DNA of 37,451 bases from Gammaproteobacteria bacterium. GTDB lineage: Bacteria; Pseudomonadota; Gammaproteobacteria; Chromatiales; Chromatiaceae. Positions 1-8,528 of this stretch are shown here, one piece after another. The DNA lies in assembly GCA_011389885.1 (NCBI GenBank), contig JAABTK010000048.1:1-37451 (forward strand), written 5' to 3'. How positions within the stretch are numbered: position 1 is the first letter of the stretch; each line of letters opens with the position of its first letter. A program made the translations under genes and the position numbers. The notes under the pieces were generated by a model. That model did not search any database, was not told the DNA's origin, and was given only the letters and a program-made list of their open reading frames with translations.

Positions 1-108
1 GAGATCGATCCCAACATGATCGAGCGTCCGCGCATGAACCCCTATGTGCGCATGGACGGCTGGGACGATGAAGTGGCCAAGTGGGAAGAGCGCAAGGCCT
101 CTGCCTAA
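1..108 (+). CDS. dsrA: Dissimilatory sulfite reductase alpha subunit, C-terminal end (partial)
   Basis: Only the last 35 codons are in the window; they read in frame from base 1 (EIDPNMIERPRMNP...) to a TAA stop at 106-108. The identity rests mainly on position: it ends 111 bases before dsrB, the arrangement of dsrAB in all sulfur oxidisers and sulfate reducers, and the basic, tryptophan-containing tail fits a DsrA C terminus. With DsrB it forms the alpha2beta2 siroheme enzyme that, in this reverse pathway, oxidises DsrC-bound sulfur to sulfite in the cytoplasm. The catalytic part lies outside the window, so nothing can be said of it. Confidence 0.85.
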   Translation, partial: EIDPNMIERPRMNPYVRMDGWDDEVAKWEERKASA

Positions 109-125
109 CCCCCACCTGGAAGCCC

Positions 126-150
126 GGCCCCGGCGCCCGGCGCCGGGGCC
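126..150 (+). other. Perfect GC-rich hairpin between dsrA and dsrB
   Basis: Twelve bases (GGCCCCGGCGCC, 126-137) are followed by one base and their exact reverse complement (139-150). In RNA the innermost pairs would open to form the loop. There is no T-run after it, so it does not look like an intrinsic terminator. It may protect 3' ends or tune the dsrA:dsrB ratio; that function is inferred. Confidence 0.7.
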
Positions 151-219
151 GAAGAGCGCCGAGCGGCTAGATCCCCGGCATCCGGAATTCCCATTATTTG
201 ACGTAACCTGGAGGTCAGC

Positions 220-1290
220 ATGAACGCACCTCGCATGCCTATCGAGAGCGGCGTACCCGAGATGGAGCCGTATCTCCACCCGGTTCTGAAGAAAAACTAT
301 GGCCAATGGGCCTGGCACGAGCGCCCCCGCCCGGGCGTGCTGATGCACGAAGCCAAGAGCGGAGATCGCGTCTGGACCGTGCGCGCCGGCACCCAGCGCC
401 AAATGGACCTGTACACCATCCGCAAGCTGATGGACATCGCCGACGAATTCGCCGAAGGCTATGTGCGCTTCACGATTCGCTCCAACATCGAATTCATGGT
501 GTCCGAGGAGTCCAAGGTAAAGCCCCTGATCGAGAAGCTCGAATCCGAAGGCTTCCCCATCGGCGGCACCGGCAACTCGGTGTCCATGATCTCCCACACC
601 CAGGGCTGGCTGCACTGCGACATCCCCGGCACCGACGCCTCCGGCGTGGTGAAGGCGCTGATGGACGAACTCTACGACGATTTCGTCAAGGAAGAGATGC
701 CCAACCGCGTGCGCATCACCACCTCCTGCTGCCAGATCAACTGCGGCGGCCAGGGCGATATCGCGATCAACATCCAACACACCAAGCCGCCCAAGATCAA
801 CCACGATCAGGTGGCCAATGTGTGTGAGCGACCGGCCGTAGTGGCCCGCTGCCCGGTGGCGGCCATTCGCCCGGCGCTGGTGAACGGCAAGCCCTCGCTG
901 GAAGTCGATGAGCGCAAGTGCATTTGCTGCGGGGCCTGCTTTCCGCCTTGTCCCCCGATGCAGATCAACGATCCCGAGCACTCCAAGCTGGCCATCTGGG
1001 TGGGCGGCAAGAACTCCAACGCCCGCTCCAAACCGACCTTCCACAAGCTGGTGGCCGCCGGTCTGCCCAACAATCCGCCGCGTTGGCCCGAGGTCTCTGA
1101 CATGGTCAAGAACATCCTCCAGGCCTACAAGGAGAATGCCAGGGATTACGAACGCATGGGCGAATGGGCCGACCGTATCGGCTGGCCGCGTTTCTTTGAG
1201 ATCACCGGACTGCCGTTCACCAAGTATCACATCGATAACTGGCGCGGCGGCCGCGAGAACCTCAACTCTTCGGCTCACATCCGCTTCTGA
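220..1290 (+). CDS. dsrB: Dissimilatory sulfite reductase beta subunit DsrB
   Basis: This 356-residue protein pairs with DsrA to form the siroheme-[4Fe-4S] sulfite reductase, working here in the oxidative direction. Cysteines C170/C171 and C175 (TSCCQINCGG) and C202 and C211 lie in the siroheme/cluster half. A ferredoxin-like insert has C234-x2-C237-x2-C240-x3-C244. The length is normal for DsrB. The ATG start follows a strong Shine-Dalgarno (GGAGG, 210-214). It is followed 30 bases later by dsrE. The dsrEFH genes downstream show the oxidative type. Nothing is missing or odd in the protein. Confidence 0.97.
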   Translation: MNAPRMPIESGVPEMEPYLHPVLKKNYGQWAWHERPRPGVLMHEAKSGDRVWTVRAGTQRQMDLYTIRKLMDIADEFAEGYVRFTIRSNIEFMVSEESKVKPLIEKLESEGFPIGGTGNSVSMISHTQGWLHCDIPGTDASGVVKALMDELYDDFVKEEMPNRVRITTSCCQINCGGQGDIAINIQHTKPPKINHDQVANVCERPAVVARCPVAAIRPALVNGKPSLEVDERKCICCGACFPPCPPMQINDPEHSKLAIWVGGKNSNARSKPTFHKLVAAGLPNNPPRWPEVSDMVKNILQAYKENARDYERMGEWADRIGWPRFFEITGLPFTKYHIDNWRGGRENLNSSAHIRF

Positions 1291-1320
1291 AGCCCCGAAC
1301 CCTAACGGTAAGGACTGCAA

Positions 1321-1713
1321 ATGAAGTTTGCGATTCAAATCAATGAAGGGCCCTATCAGCACCAAGCGTCTGATACGGCGTACTTCTTCACCAAAGCGGC
1401 GCTGGAGAAGGGCCACGAAGTCTTTCGTGTGTTCTTCTACCACGACGGCGTGGGCAACAGCACGCGCCTGACCACGCCGCCCCAGGATGACCGCAACATC
1501 GTCAACCGCTGGGCCGAGTTGGCCGAGCAATACAAACTCGACATGGTGGTCTGCGTGGCCGCGGCCCAGCGGCGCGGCATCGTAGACAACGGCGAAGCCG
1601 GGCGTAACGGTAAGGACGCCACCAACATCCACCCCGCGTTCCGCATCTCCGGTCTCGGGCAGTTGGTGGAAGCTGCGATCCAAAGCGAACGCCTGCTCGT
1701 GTTCGGCGACTGA
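1321..1713 (+). CDS. dsrE: DsrE, sulfur-accepting subunit of the DsrEFH complex
   Basis: The 130-residue protein belongs to the DsrE/TusD family. Together with DsrF and DsrH it forms a cytoplasmic hexamer that carries persulfide sulfur and passes it to DsrC. The family's active cysteine is present at C78 in the motif CVAAAQRRGI, the same position known for Allochromatium vinosum DsrE. The start is an ATG preceded by AAGGA with usual spacing. It lies 13 bases before dsrF, so the two are surely cotranscribed. The cysteine separates it from a merely structural homologue such as DsrF. Confidence 0.95.
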   Translation: MKFAIQINEGPYQHQASDTAYFFTKAALEKGHEVFRVFFYHDGVGNSTRLTTPPQDDRNIVNRWAELAEQYKLDMVVCVAAAQRRGIVDNGEAGRNGKDATNIHPAFRISGLGQLVEAAIQSERLLVFGD

Positions 1714-1726
1714 GGGGGAACGAAAG

Positions 1727-2134
1727 ATGTCTGAAATCAAGAAGTTCATGTACCTCAATCGGCGCGCGCCCTACGGCACCATCTACGCCTGGGAGTCCCT
1801 GGAGGTGGTGCTGATCGGCGCTGCCTTCGAACAGGACGTCTCGCTGGCGTTCGTAGACGACGGCGTCTACCAGATCATGAAGGGCCAGGACACCGCAGAG
1901 GTGGGGATGAAGAACTTCTCCCCCACCTATTCCGCGCTCGGCGACTACGAAGTCACCAAGCTGTATGTGGAGAAGGAATCCCTGGAGGAACGCGGTCTCA
2001 CCATCGACGATCTAATGGATCTGAAATGGGAAGACGAAGACGAGGATTGGGCCGAGAAGGATTCCATCATTCTCGTCAGTCGCGAAGAGCTGAGCCAAGC
2101 GATGTCCGAGCAAGACGTCGTGTTCAGCTTCTGA
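1727..2134 (+). CDS. dsrF: DsrF, structural subunit of the DsrEFH complex
   Basis: This is a 135-residue DsrE-fold protein of the TusC/DsrF type. It contains no cysteine at all, which agrees with the family: DsrF is a structural partner in the DsrE2F2H2 hexamer and does not itself carry sulfur. The C-terminal part is strongly acidic (LKWEDEDEDWAEKD). A GAGGGG-type ribosome site lies before the ATG. It is the middle gene of the dsrEFH trio, with 13-base gaps on both sides, so tight stoichiometry is likely. Confidence 0.94.
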   Translation: MSEIKKFMYLNRRAPYGTIYAWESLEVVLIGAAFEQDVSLAFVDDGVYQIMKGQDTAEVGMKNFSPTYSALGDYEVTKLYVEKESLEERGLTIDDLMDLKWEDEDEDWAEKDSIILVSREELSQAMSEQDVVFSF

Positions 2135-2147
2135 GGAGGTAGCGTCA

Positions 2148-2456
2148 ATGAGCGAACTGCATACTGTAAACAAGTCCCCGTTCGAAAAGAGCTCGTTGGA
2201 GAGCTGTCTGGGTCACGCCCAGGAAGGCAGCGCCGTGCTGCTGCTCGAAGACGGGGTTTACGGCGCCGCCAAGGGCGCCGCCGCGGTCGAGGCGAAGATG
2301 AAGGCGGCCACCGGGATCAAGCTGTATGTCCTGGGTCCCGACTTCAAGGCCCGCGGCCTATCCGCCGATCGTCTGATCGATGGGGTGGAAATGGTGGACT
2401 ACGCCGGGTTCGTGGACCTGGCTGCCGAGCACGATAAAGTCGTCGCTTGGGTCTGA
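2148..2456 (+). CDS. dsrH: DsrH, subunit of the DsrEFH complex
   Basis: The 102-residue protein has the TusB/DsrH fold and carries the conserved family cysteine at C20 (SLESCLGH). In the DsrEFH hexamer DsrH sits at the interface with DsrE, where DsrC docks. A GAGGAGGT ribosome site at about 2134-2141 overlaps the end of dsrF and precedes the ATG at normal distance. The gene lies directly before dsrC, the sulfur acceptor, which fits a relay DsrE to DsrC. Confidence 0.94.
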   Translation: MSELHTVNKSPFEKSSLESCLGHAQEGSAVLLLEDGVYGAAKGAAAVEAKMKAATGIKLYVLGPDFKARGLSADRLIDGVEMVDYAGFVDLAAEHDKVVAWV

Positions 2457-2513
2457 ACGAAATCCCCGGTCTTAACCGACCTCAAGACTCACTCAATTGA
2501 AAGGAGAGTGCCA

Positions 2514-2846
2514 ATGGCTATCGATGTAGATGGCAAGAGCTACGAAACCGACGAAGAAGGCTACCTGGTCAACATCAGCGACTGGGTGCCCGGCGTCGCC
2601 GAGGTGATGGCGAAGGAAGACGACCTGGAACTCACCGACGACCATTGGGAGATCCTGAACTTCCTGCGTGAGTACTACGAAGAGTACCAAATCGCCCCCG
2701 CCGTCCGCGTGCTGACCAAGGCCGTGGGCAAAAAGCTGGGCAAGGAAAAGGGTAACTCCAAGTATCTGTACTCGCTGTTCCCTTACGGACCGGGCAAGCA
2801 GGCCTGCCGTTACGCCGGCCTGCCCAAGCCGACCGGCTGCATCTAA
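2514..2846 (+). CDS. dsrC: DsrC, sulfur carrier and substrate protein of DsrAB
   Basis: DsrC is a 110-residue TusE-family protein that carries sulfur to DsrAB as a persulfide/trisulfide and is then regenerated by the DsrMKJOP complex. The flexible C-terminal arm ends CRYAGLPKPTGCI, so both redox cysteines are present: C98 and the penultimate C109, separated by ten residues. This is the signature of a true DsrC rather than a regulatory paralogue. I chose the ATG at 2514 over the in-frame GTG at 2508 because the Shine-Dalgarno AAGGAGAG (2501-2508) would overlap the GTG. The protein from this ATG begins MAIDVDGKSYETDEEGYL, as in the family. Confidence 0.97.
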   Translation: MAIDVDGKSYETDEEGYLVNISDWVPGVAEVMAKEDDLELTDDHWEILNFLREYYEEYQIAPAVRVLTKAVGKKLGKEKGNSKYLYSLFPYGPGKQACRYAGLPKPTGCI

Positions 2847-2865
2847 CACCCGCCGGTTGAAGCCT

Positions 2866-2945
2866 TCCCGGCGGCTACGGCCGCCGGGAGACTCCTGAGA
2901 GCCAAGGCTATTGGCGGGCATTCTTATACCCCAGCGGTATAAGAA
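2866..2945 (+). other. Two perfect hairpins between dsrC and dsrM
   Basis: The first stem is TCCCGGCGGC (2866-2875), loop TACG, and its exact complement (2880-2889). The second is TTCTTATACC (2921-2930), loop CCAGC, and its exact complement (2936-2945). Neither is followed by a T-run. In A. vinosum dsrC transcript is known to be far more abundant than that of its neighbours; hairpins here could stabilise dsrC mRNA or reduce read-through to dsrM. That role is inferred. Confidence 0.75.
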
Positions 2946-2981
2946 GCCCTGGAAATAGCCTCAAGAGAGGACTGCGGGAAC

Positions 2982-3710
2982 ATGTCGTTTCTGACCATTG
3001 TCTTTGCGCTGCTTTTTTACGCGGCCACAGCCATCTTGGTGATCGGTATCGGATACCGAATCAGCACCTATGCCAAGGCCCCGGCGCCGCTCAAGATCCC
3101 GACGACTCCAGCGCCGACCACCAAGCCGGGCGTGGTGCTGCGGCTGTTCCGGGAAGTGGTCTTCTTCGAGAGCCTTTTCAAGGGCTCCAAATGGACCTGG
3201 CTGTTCTCTATGCTGTTCCATGCCGGCCTGGCCCTGGTGCTGCTGCGCCATGTGCGTTATTTCCAGCACGACGTTTGGCTGCCAATTCAACTCATTCAGC
3301 CGTTCGGCATCTACGCCGGCTTCGCCTTGGCGTTGGGTCTGATCGGGCTCTTCATGCGGCGCATCCTGGTGGATCGGGTGCGCTATATCTCCGCTCCGTC
3401 GGACTATTTGATGCTGATTTTGTTGTTCCTCATCGGACTCAGCGGGCTGGCGATGAAGTTTGTCGTCCACACCGACGTGATCGCGGTAAAAGATTTTTTT
3501 CTCGGGCTCATGACCTTCAGTTGGAGCCCGCTGCCGGCGGATTTCTTGTTAATCGTACACCTTCTGCTGGTGGCGATTCTGATGATCATCTTTCCCTTCA
3601 GCAAGCTGTTGCATGCGCCGGGCATCTTCTTCTCGCCGTCGCGTAACCAGGTGGACGACTCGCGAGAGAAACGGCACATCGCCCCCTGGGCCAAGCAGCT
3701 GGAAGAGTAA
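2982..3710 (+). CDS. dsrM: DsrM, membrane cytochrome b subunit of DsrMKJOP
   Basis: The 242-residue protein is related to the NarI/HdrE cytochromes b. About five hydrophobic segments can be seen (roughly residues 1-25, 68-92, 105-128, 143-163 and 182-205). Histidines such as those in MLFHAGLAL and LLRHVRYF lie in or next to membrane segments and are candidate haem b ligands. DsrM passes electrons between the quinone pool and the DsrK iron-sulfur subunit. An AGAGAGGA region upstream serves as ribosome site for the ATG. dsrK follows after 38 bases. Confidence 0.92.
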   Translation: MSFLTIVFALLFYAATAILVIGIGYRISTYAKAPAPLKIPTTPAPTTKPGVVLRLFREVVFFESLFKGSKWTWLFSMLFHAGLALVLLRHVRYFQHDVWLPIQLIQPFGIYAGFALALGLIGLFMRRILVDRVRYISAPSDYLMLILLFLIGLSGLAMKFVVHTDVIAVKDFFLGLMTFSWSPLPADFLLIVHLLLVAILMIIFPFSKLLHAPGIFFSPSRNQVDDSREKRHIAPWAKQLEE

Positions 3711-3748
3711 GTTCGAGCTAACCTGTACTAAGCCGGCGAGGTCACTAC

Positions 3749-5284
3749 ATGGCTAAGGCAGATTTCGAAGTACCGGAACTGAAGAAACACATTGAGGTTC
3801 CGCGCGTGGAAGAGGGCACGATGGCTCATTTGAGCCCCTACGTGGCCAAGCCCGATCACCAAAACGGCGTCGGATACCCCGAAGAGTTGGTGGAGAACTG
3901 GCACGAAAAGACCCTGCAAGCCATGGATGACGTGCGCAAGAAGTATCGCTCGTTTCAGGTCTATCTCGATGCCTGCGTCAAGTGCGGCTCCTGCACCGAC
4001 AAGTGCCACTATTTCCTGGGCACCGGGGATCCGAAGAACATGCCGGTGGGGCGGCAGGATCTGTTGCGCAAGGTCTATCGGCGCTATTTCACGCTGCCGG
4101 GCAAGTATTTCCCGAAGCTGGTGGGCGCCGAGGACTTGACCCGCGAGACCCTGGACGACTGGTATAGTTACTATCACCAGTGCTCGCAGTGTCGTCGCTG
4201 CTCGGTATTCTGCCCCTACGGCATCGATACCGCCGAAATCTCCATGGCGGCGCGCGAGATTCTTGACCGCGTCGGCTACGGCCAGAAATACTGCAACGAG
4301 ATCATCGCCAAGGTCCACAAAATCGGCAACAACCTGGGCCTGCCCGGGCCGGCCCTGCTCGACACCCTGGAAGGTCTTGAAGAGGACGTGTTCGATGAAA
4401 CCGGCGTGGAGGTCAAGTTCCCGCTGGATCAGGAAGGTGCGGACATCCTGCTGGTGACGCCGTCGGCGGACTTTTTCGCCGAACCCCATGTGGACGGCCT
4501 GATGGGCTACGGCAAGGTGTTCCACGAGGCCGGCGTGAGCTGGACCCTGAGCACCACCGCGTCCGAGGCCGCGAACTTCGGCATGTTCATCGGTTCGTAC
4601 GAGAACATGCGGCGGATCTCGCTGCGGGTGCGCCAGGCGGCCAAGGAATTGGGCGTAAAGCGCATCGTATTCGGCGAGTGCGGGCACGCCTGGCGGGTGG
4701 CCTACTCGTTTCTGAACACCCTGGCCGGTCCGTTTGATTTTCTGGATCCGAAGTACCCGGTGCCGCAGCATATCTGTGAGTTCACCTACGATTTGATCCG
4801 GAAGGGCAAGCTGAATTTGGACAAATCGGCCAACGACGAAATGGTGCTGACCTTTCACGATTCCTGCAACGTGGCCCGCGCCTCTCGCATGGGCGATCAG
4901 CCCGGGGGTCAGTTCACGATCCCGCGGGAGGTGATTAAGGCCAGTTGCAACCACTACGTGGACATGCATCACGACACCATTCACGAAAAGACCTTCTGCT
5001 GCGGCGGCGGCGGCGGTCTGCTGACCGACGACCTGATGGAGATTCGGGTCAAGGGCGCGAAGCCGCGCATGACCGCGCTCCAGAACGTGATTCAAGAGAA
5101 CGGCGTAACGCACATGGCCGCCATTTGCGCGATCTGCAAATCCCAGTTCAGCAAGATGCTGCCGTTTTACGGCATGGAGATGGATCAGATCGTGAGCGTA
5201 CACCAGTTGGTGAGCAACGCGATCATCCTCACCGGTCAGAAGACCGATGAAGATGCGGAAGAAAACGCGACCGAAGAGGCTTGA
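3749..5284 (+). CDS. dsrK: DsrK, HdrD-like catalytic iron-sulfur subunit
   Basis: This 511-residue cytoplasmic protein resembles the heterodisulfide reductase subunit HdrD. The N-terminal third holds two [4Fe-4S] motifs, C76-x2-C79-x2-C82-x3-C86 and C145-x2-C148-x2-C151-x3-C155. The C-terminal half has the cysteine-rich (CCG) domain for the special catalytic cluster: GEC311GH, DSC373N, C417C418GGGGG and CAICKSQ. It is thought to oxidise or reduce the DsrC cysteines and exchange electrons with DsrM. All expected cysteines are present. It starts at an ATG after a CGAGGT-type ribosome site. Confidence 0.96.
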   Translation: MAKADFEVPELKKHIEVPRVEEGTMAHLSPYVAKPDHQNGVGYPEELVENWHEKTLQAMDDVRKKYRSFQVYLDACVKCGSCTDKCHYFLGTGDPKNMPVGRQDLLRKVYRRYFTLPGKYFPKLVGAEDLTRETLDDWYSYYHQCSQCRRCSVFCPYGIDTAEISMAAREILDRVGYGQKYCNEIIAKVHKIGNNLGLPGPALLDTLEGLEEDVFDETGVEVKFPLDQEGADILLVTPSADFFAEPHVDGLMGYGKVFHEAGVSWTLSTTASEAANFGMFIGSYENMRRISLRVRQAAKELGVKRIVFGECGHAWRVAYSFLNTLAGPFDFLDPKYPVPQHICEFTYDLIRKGKLNLDKSANDEMVLTFHDSCNVARASRMGDQPGGQFTIPREVIKASCNHYVDMHHDTIHEKTFCCGGGGGLLTDDLMEIRVKGAKPRMTALQNVIQENGVTHMAAICAICKSQFSKMLPFYGMEMDQIVSVHQLVSNAIILTGQKTDEDAEENATEEA

Positions 5285-5370
5285 GGGCCGCGGACGCAGA
5301 TACAGACACGGCATCGGCTCCGGCGGGCCGGCCGATCGAGCACAGTTACATAGGTTGAGGAGACTAAATC

Positions 5371-7320
5371 ATGGCGACTCCCAGTGAACAAATGAGCAAG
5401 CTGAACTTCCGCAGGTATGAAGAAGGCGATGATGATTGGGACGACTACAGCGAAAAGATCTTCGTCCAAGACACCTCGCACAAGTGCCCGACCTATGTGC
5501 ATAAGACGCCGCCTTGTCAGGGCAGTTGCCCGTCGGGTCACGATGTTCGCGGTTGGCTGGACATCGTGCGCGGGGTGGAAAAACCCGCTGGCGACAAGAG
5601 CTGGCAGGAATACGCCTTCGAGCGCGCCACCCTGTCCAACCCCTTCCCTTCGATCATGGGCCGCGTGTGTCCGGCGCCGTGCGAAGACGGCTGCAACCGC
5701 AACCAGCTCGAAGACCATGTGGGCATCAACTCGGTGGAGCAGTTCATCGGCGACTACGCCATTGAACAGGGCTGGAAGTTCGCCGCGCCTGAAAAGGAGA
5801 CCGGCAAGAAGGCGGCCATTATCGGCGGCGGCCCCGGCGGTCTGGCGGCGGCCTACCAACTGCGCAAGATGGGCCACGGCGTGACCCTGTTCGAGGAGCA
5901 CGAGCGCCTCGGCGGCATGATGGTTTACGGCATCCCCGGCTATCGCGTGCCGCGCGACGTGCTCGACGCCGAGGTGCAACGCATCCTCGATATGGGCGTG
6001 GCAACCAAGATGAACACGCGCGTGGGACGCGATGTGCCTCTGGCCGACCTGGAGAAGGAATACGACGCCGTAGTTTGGGCGATCGGCACCCACAAGGGCC
6101 GTATGCTGCCGATCGAGGGCTTCGATTCCGCCAACTGCCTGGGCGGGGTGGAATTCCTGCGCGCCTTTAACAAGGGCATGCTGCAAATGGCGTCGCCGCG
6201 GGTGGTGGTGGTTGGCGGCGGCGACACCTCCATCGACGTGGCCTCGGTGGCCCGGCGTTTGGGGCATATCTCCGAGTCGCACGAAAAGGACCGGCCTGAG
6301 AATGTGGTGCTCGGTCACACCGCGCACGACGTGGCCAGCTCGGCCAAGCGCGAAGGCGCCTCGGTCACCCTGACCTCGCTGTTCCCCATCGAGGGTATGA
6401 CCGCGGCCGAGCACGAACGCGCCGACGCGGTTCGCGAGGGCATCGAGATCAAGGGCGCGGTGATGCCCCTGGGCATGATTAAGGACGCGCAAGGCCGCGC
6501 CACCGGCATGAAGATGTGCGAGTGCGACATGGACGGCATGAAGCCGATCCCGCGTGAAGGCACCGAGTTCACCATCGAAGCCGACTTATTCGTGTCCGCC
6601 ATCGGGCAGTTGGGCGACATGCAGGGGCTCGAAGACCTGGACAACGGCCGCGGCTTCATTAATGCCGACGGTCACTACCAGGTGCCGGGCAAGCCGCAGC
6701 ACTTCGCCATTGGCGACATCGTGCGGCCGCACCTGCTGACCACCGCCATCGGCCAGGCCTCGGTGGCGGCCGAGTCCATCGACCGCTTCCTGAAGGCGCA
6801 AGAGCTGGGCAAACGCCCGAAGGTCGATGTGCATCACTTCAGCCTGCTGCAAAAGCTCAGCGAGGCCGGGCTGGATCCGGAGAAATTCGATCCGACCACG
6901 GATGATCAGCGCGGAACCGCCGGGGCCAAGTACGCGGTGCATAACTACGAAGACCGCTCCAGCTCCGAGATCATCACCCATGAGGAGTTGTTCCTGGGCC
7001 ACTTCAACTTCACCCCGCGGGTGCTGCGCAAGGAGGTCCACATCTCCTCCGAAGAGGTGCTCGGCAACTTCAAAGAGCGTATGGTGGGGCTGTCCGAAGA
7101 AGAGGCGCAAAACGAAGCCAAGCGCTGCATGAGCTGCGGCATGTGCTTTGAGTGTGACAACTGCGTGATTTTCTGCCCGCAGGACGCGGTGTTTCGGGTG
7201 AAGAAGACCGAATCCACCACCGGGCGTTATGTGGACACCGATTACAACCGTTGCATCGGTTGCCACATCTGCCACGACGTCTGCCCCACGGGGTATATCC
7301 AAATGGGTCTCGGCGAGTAA
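5371..7320 (+). CDS. dsrL: DsrL, NAD(P)H-linked iron-sulfur flavoprotein
   Basis: The 649-residue protein resembles the small subunit of glutamate synthase, extended with a ferredoxin domain. The N terminus has GltD-type cluster cysteines (CQGSCPSGHD, CPAPCEDGCNRN). The FAD fingerprint IIGGGPGGLAAAYQL is at about 150-164 and the second nucleotide-binding motif GGGDTSIDVA begins at 282. The C-terminal double-cluster domain has C586-x2-C589-x2-C592, C595, C598-x3-C602 and C628-x2-C631-x2-C634-x3-C638. In oxidisers DsrL takes electrons released by DsrAB to NAD(P)+. It sits between dsrK and dsrJ, as in Allochromatium, and marks the oxidative pathway. Confidence 0.95.
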   Translation: MATPSEQMSKLNFRRYEEGDDDWDDYSEKIFVQDTSHKCPTYVHKTPPCQGSCPSGHDVRGWLDIVRGVEKPAGDKSWQEYAFERATLSNPFPSIMGRVCPAPCEDGCNRNQLEDHVGINSVEQFIGDYAIEQGWKFAAPEKETGKKAAIIGGGPGGLAAAYQLRKMGHGVTLFEEHERLGGMMVYGIPGYRVPRDVLDAEVQRILDMGVATKMNTRVGRDVPLADLEKEYDAVVWAIGTHKGRMLPIEGFDSANCLGGVEFLRAFNKGMLQMASPRVVVVGGGDTSIDVASVARRLGHISESHEKDRPENVVLGHTAHDVASSAKREGASVTLTSLFPIEGMTAAEHERADAVREGIEIKGAVMPLGMIKDAQGRATGMKMCECDMDGMKPIPREGTEFTIEADLFVSAIGQLGDMQGLEDLDNGRGFINADGHYQVPGKPQHFAIGDIVRPHLLTTAIGQASVAAESIDRFLKAQELGKRPKVDVHHFSLLQKLSEAGLDPEKFDPTTDDQRGTAGAKYAVHNYEDRSSSEIITHEELFLGHFNFTPRVLRKEVHISSEEVLGNFKERMVGLSEEEAQNEAKRCMSCGMCFECDNCVIFCPQDAVFRVKKTESTTGRYVDTDYNRCIGCHICHDVCPTGYIQMGLGE

Positions 7321-7333
7321 GGAGCGATTCCTG

Positions 7334-7726
7334 ATGCTTGGTTCAATCGGCCTCAAAAGGCTCATTGGGCTGGCTGTAGCGGGTTTGATGGCGGCCTTGG
7401 CCGCCACCGCCCACGCAGGCAGTGAATGGGTGACCGAGGGCTCGCGCGCTGAAGGCCTCGATTCGTGTGTGATCGACGATACGGAGAAAATGCGGCGCAA
7501 TCATATGGACTATCTGGTGCATCAACGCGATGACGTGGTGCGCCGGGGGGGTCGCGGCAGCCAATACAAACTGGCGGAGTGCGTCAATTGCCACACCGCC
7601 GAGGATGCCGCCGGACACGCCATTCCGATCGATGACGAGGGACAGTTCTGCGCCTCCTGCCACAACTACATGGCGGTGAACGTCAACTGTTTCCAATGTC
7701 ATCGCAAGGTGCCGGAAGAGGAGTGA
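7334..7726 (+). CDS. dsrJ: DsrJ, periplasmic triheme cytochrome c
   Basis: The 130-residue protein has an N-terminal signal or anchor segment (hydrophobic residues 8-26, possible cleavage after A28 in TAHAGS). It has exactly three haem c motifs: C83VNCH, C106ASCH and C119FQCH. C45 (GLDSC) is at the place of the cysteine known to ligate one haem in A. vinosum DsrJ. The ATG at 7334 follows AAGGAG overlapping the dsrL stop. An upstream in-frame extension to 7229 would run inside dsrL and was rejected. It is part of the DsrMKJOP complex on the periplasmic side. Confidence 0.95.
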   Translation: MLGSIGLKRLIGLAVAGLMAALAATAHAGSEWVTEGSRAEGLDSCVIDDTEKMRRNHMDYLVHQRDDVVRRGGRGSQYKLAECVNCHTAEDAAGHAIPIDDEGQFCASCHNYMAVNVNCFQCHRKVPEEE

Positions 7727-7728
7727 GC

Positions 7729-8505
7729 ATGAGCAATCAAACCGAGCAGCCGGATCTCGAACGGCGCGGGTTCATCGGTAAGACGGTGCTGGCCGCCGGC
7801 GCCGCCGTGGTGGCGCCCGGGGTGTTGGTGAGCGTGGCCGGCGCGGGCGCCAAGACGGACGGCGCCGATCCGGGCAAGCGCTACGGGCTGTTGATCGATA
7901 CCAACAAGTGCGCCGAGGGCTGCACCGCTTGCGTAACGGCTTGTAACGAGGAGCACGGCATTGATCTGATGCAGAAGCCCGAGGGCCTCGACGAGGCGCA
8001 ATGGCAGCAGCAGAAGCCGCAATGGATCCGCAAGGTGAAGCTGCAAGACAACCTCACCGGCCGGGTCACCAACCTGCCGCTGATGTGCCAGCACTGCGAG
8101 TTCCCGCCCTGCGTGGACGTCTGCCCCACCGGGGCCTCGTTCAAGCGCGCGGACGGCATCGTGATGGTGGACCGCCACACCTGCATCGGCTGCCGCTACT
8201 GCATGATGGCCTGCCCGTACAAGGCGCGCTCCTTCATCCATCAGGAGGTGGAGCATCAGACCGTCAGCGCGCCGCGGGGCAAAGGCTGCGTGGAATCCTG
8301 CAACCTGTGCGCCTATCGGCTGGATTACGGGGCCGACAACACCGCCTGCGCCGAGGCCTGCGCCGCGCAAGGGCACAACGCGATCCTGTTTGGCGACCTC
8401 AACGATCCGAACAGCGAACTCGCCCAGGCGCTCAGCTCCGCCGCCAGCCGCCAAATCCGCGGCGACCTGGAGCTGAACACCGGCGTGCGCTACACCAACG
8501 TCTAG
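7729..8505 (+). CDS. dsrO: DsrO, Tat-exported ferredoxin-like subunit
   Basis: This 258-residue periplasmic protein of the DmsB/HybA type carries a twin-arginine signal (ERRGFIGK, followed by a hydrophobic stretch to about residue 45). Four cysteine clusters follow: C61-x3-C65-x2-C68-x3-C72, CQHCEFPPCVDVCP, CIGCRYCMMACP and CNLC...CAEAC, enough for three or four [4Fe-4S] clusters. It connects DsrJ and DsrP. The ATG at 7729 lies two bases after the dsrJ stop, with GAAGAGGAG at the end of dsrJ as ribosome site. Confidence 0.95.
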   Translation: MSNQTEQPDLERRGFIGKTVLAAGAAVVAPGVLVSVAGAGAKTDGADPGKRYGLLIDTNKCAEGCTACVTACNEEHGIDLMQKPEGLDEAQWQQQKPQWIRKVKLQDNLTGRVTNLPLMCQHCEFPPCVDVCPTGASFKRADGIVMVDRHTCIGCRYCMMACPYKARSFIHQEVEHQTVSAPRGKGCVESCNLCAYRLDYGADNTACAEACAAQGHNAILFGDLNDPNSELAQALSSAASRQIRGDLELNTGVRYTNV

Positions 8506-8528
8506 TCGCGAAGGGGTTTCAACGAATC

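Noticed and set aside
3728-5314. 528-codon open frame on the minus strand opposite dsrK
   Set aside because: It is the antisense shadow of dsrK; composition is His/Gly/Arg/Leu-rich without domains, typical of high-GC antisense frames.
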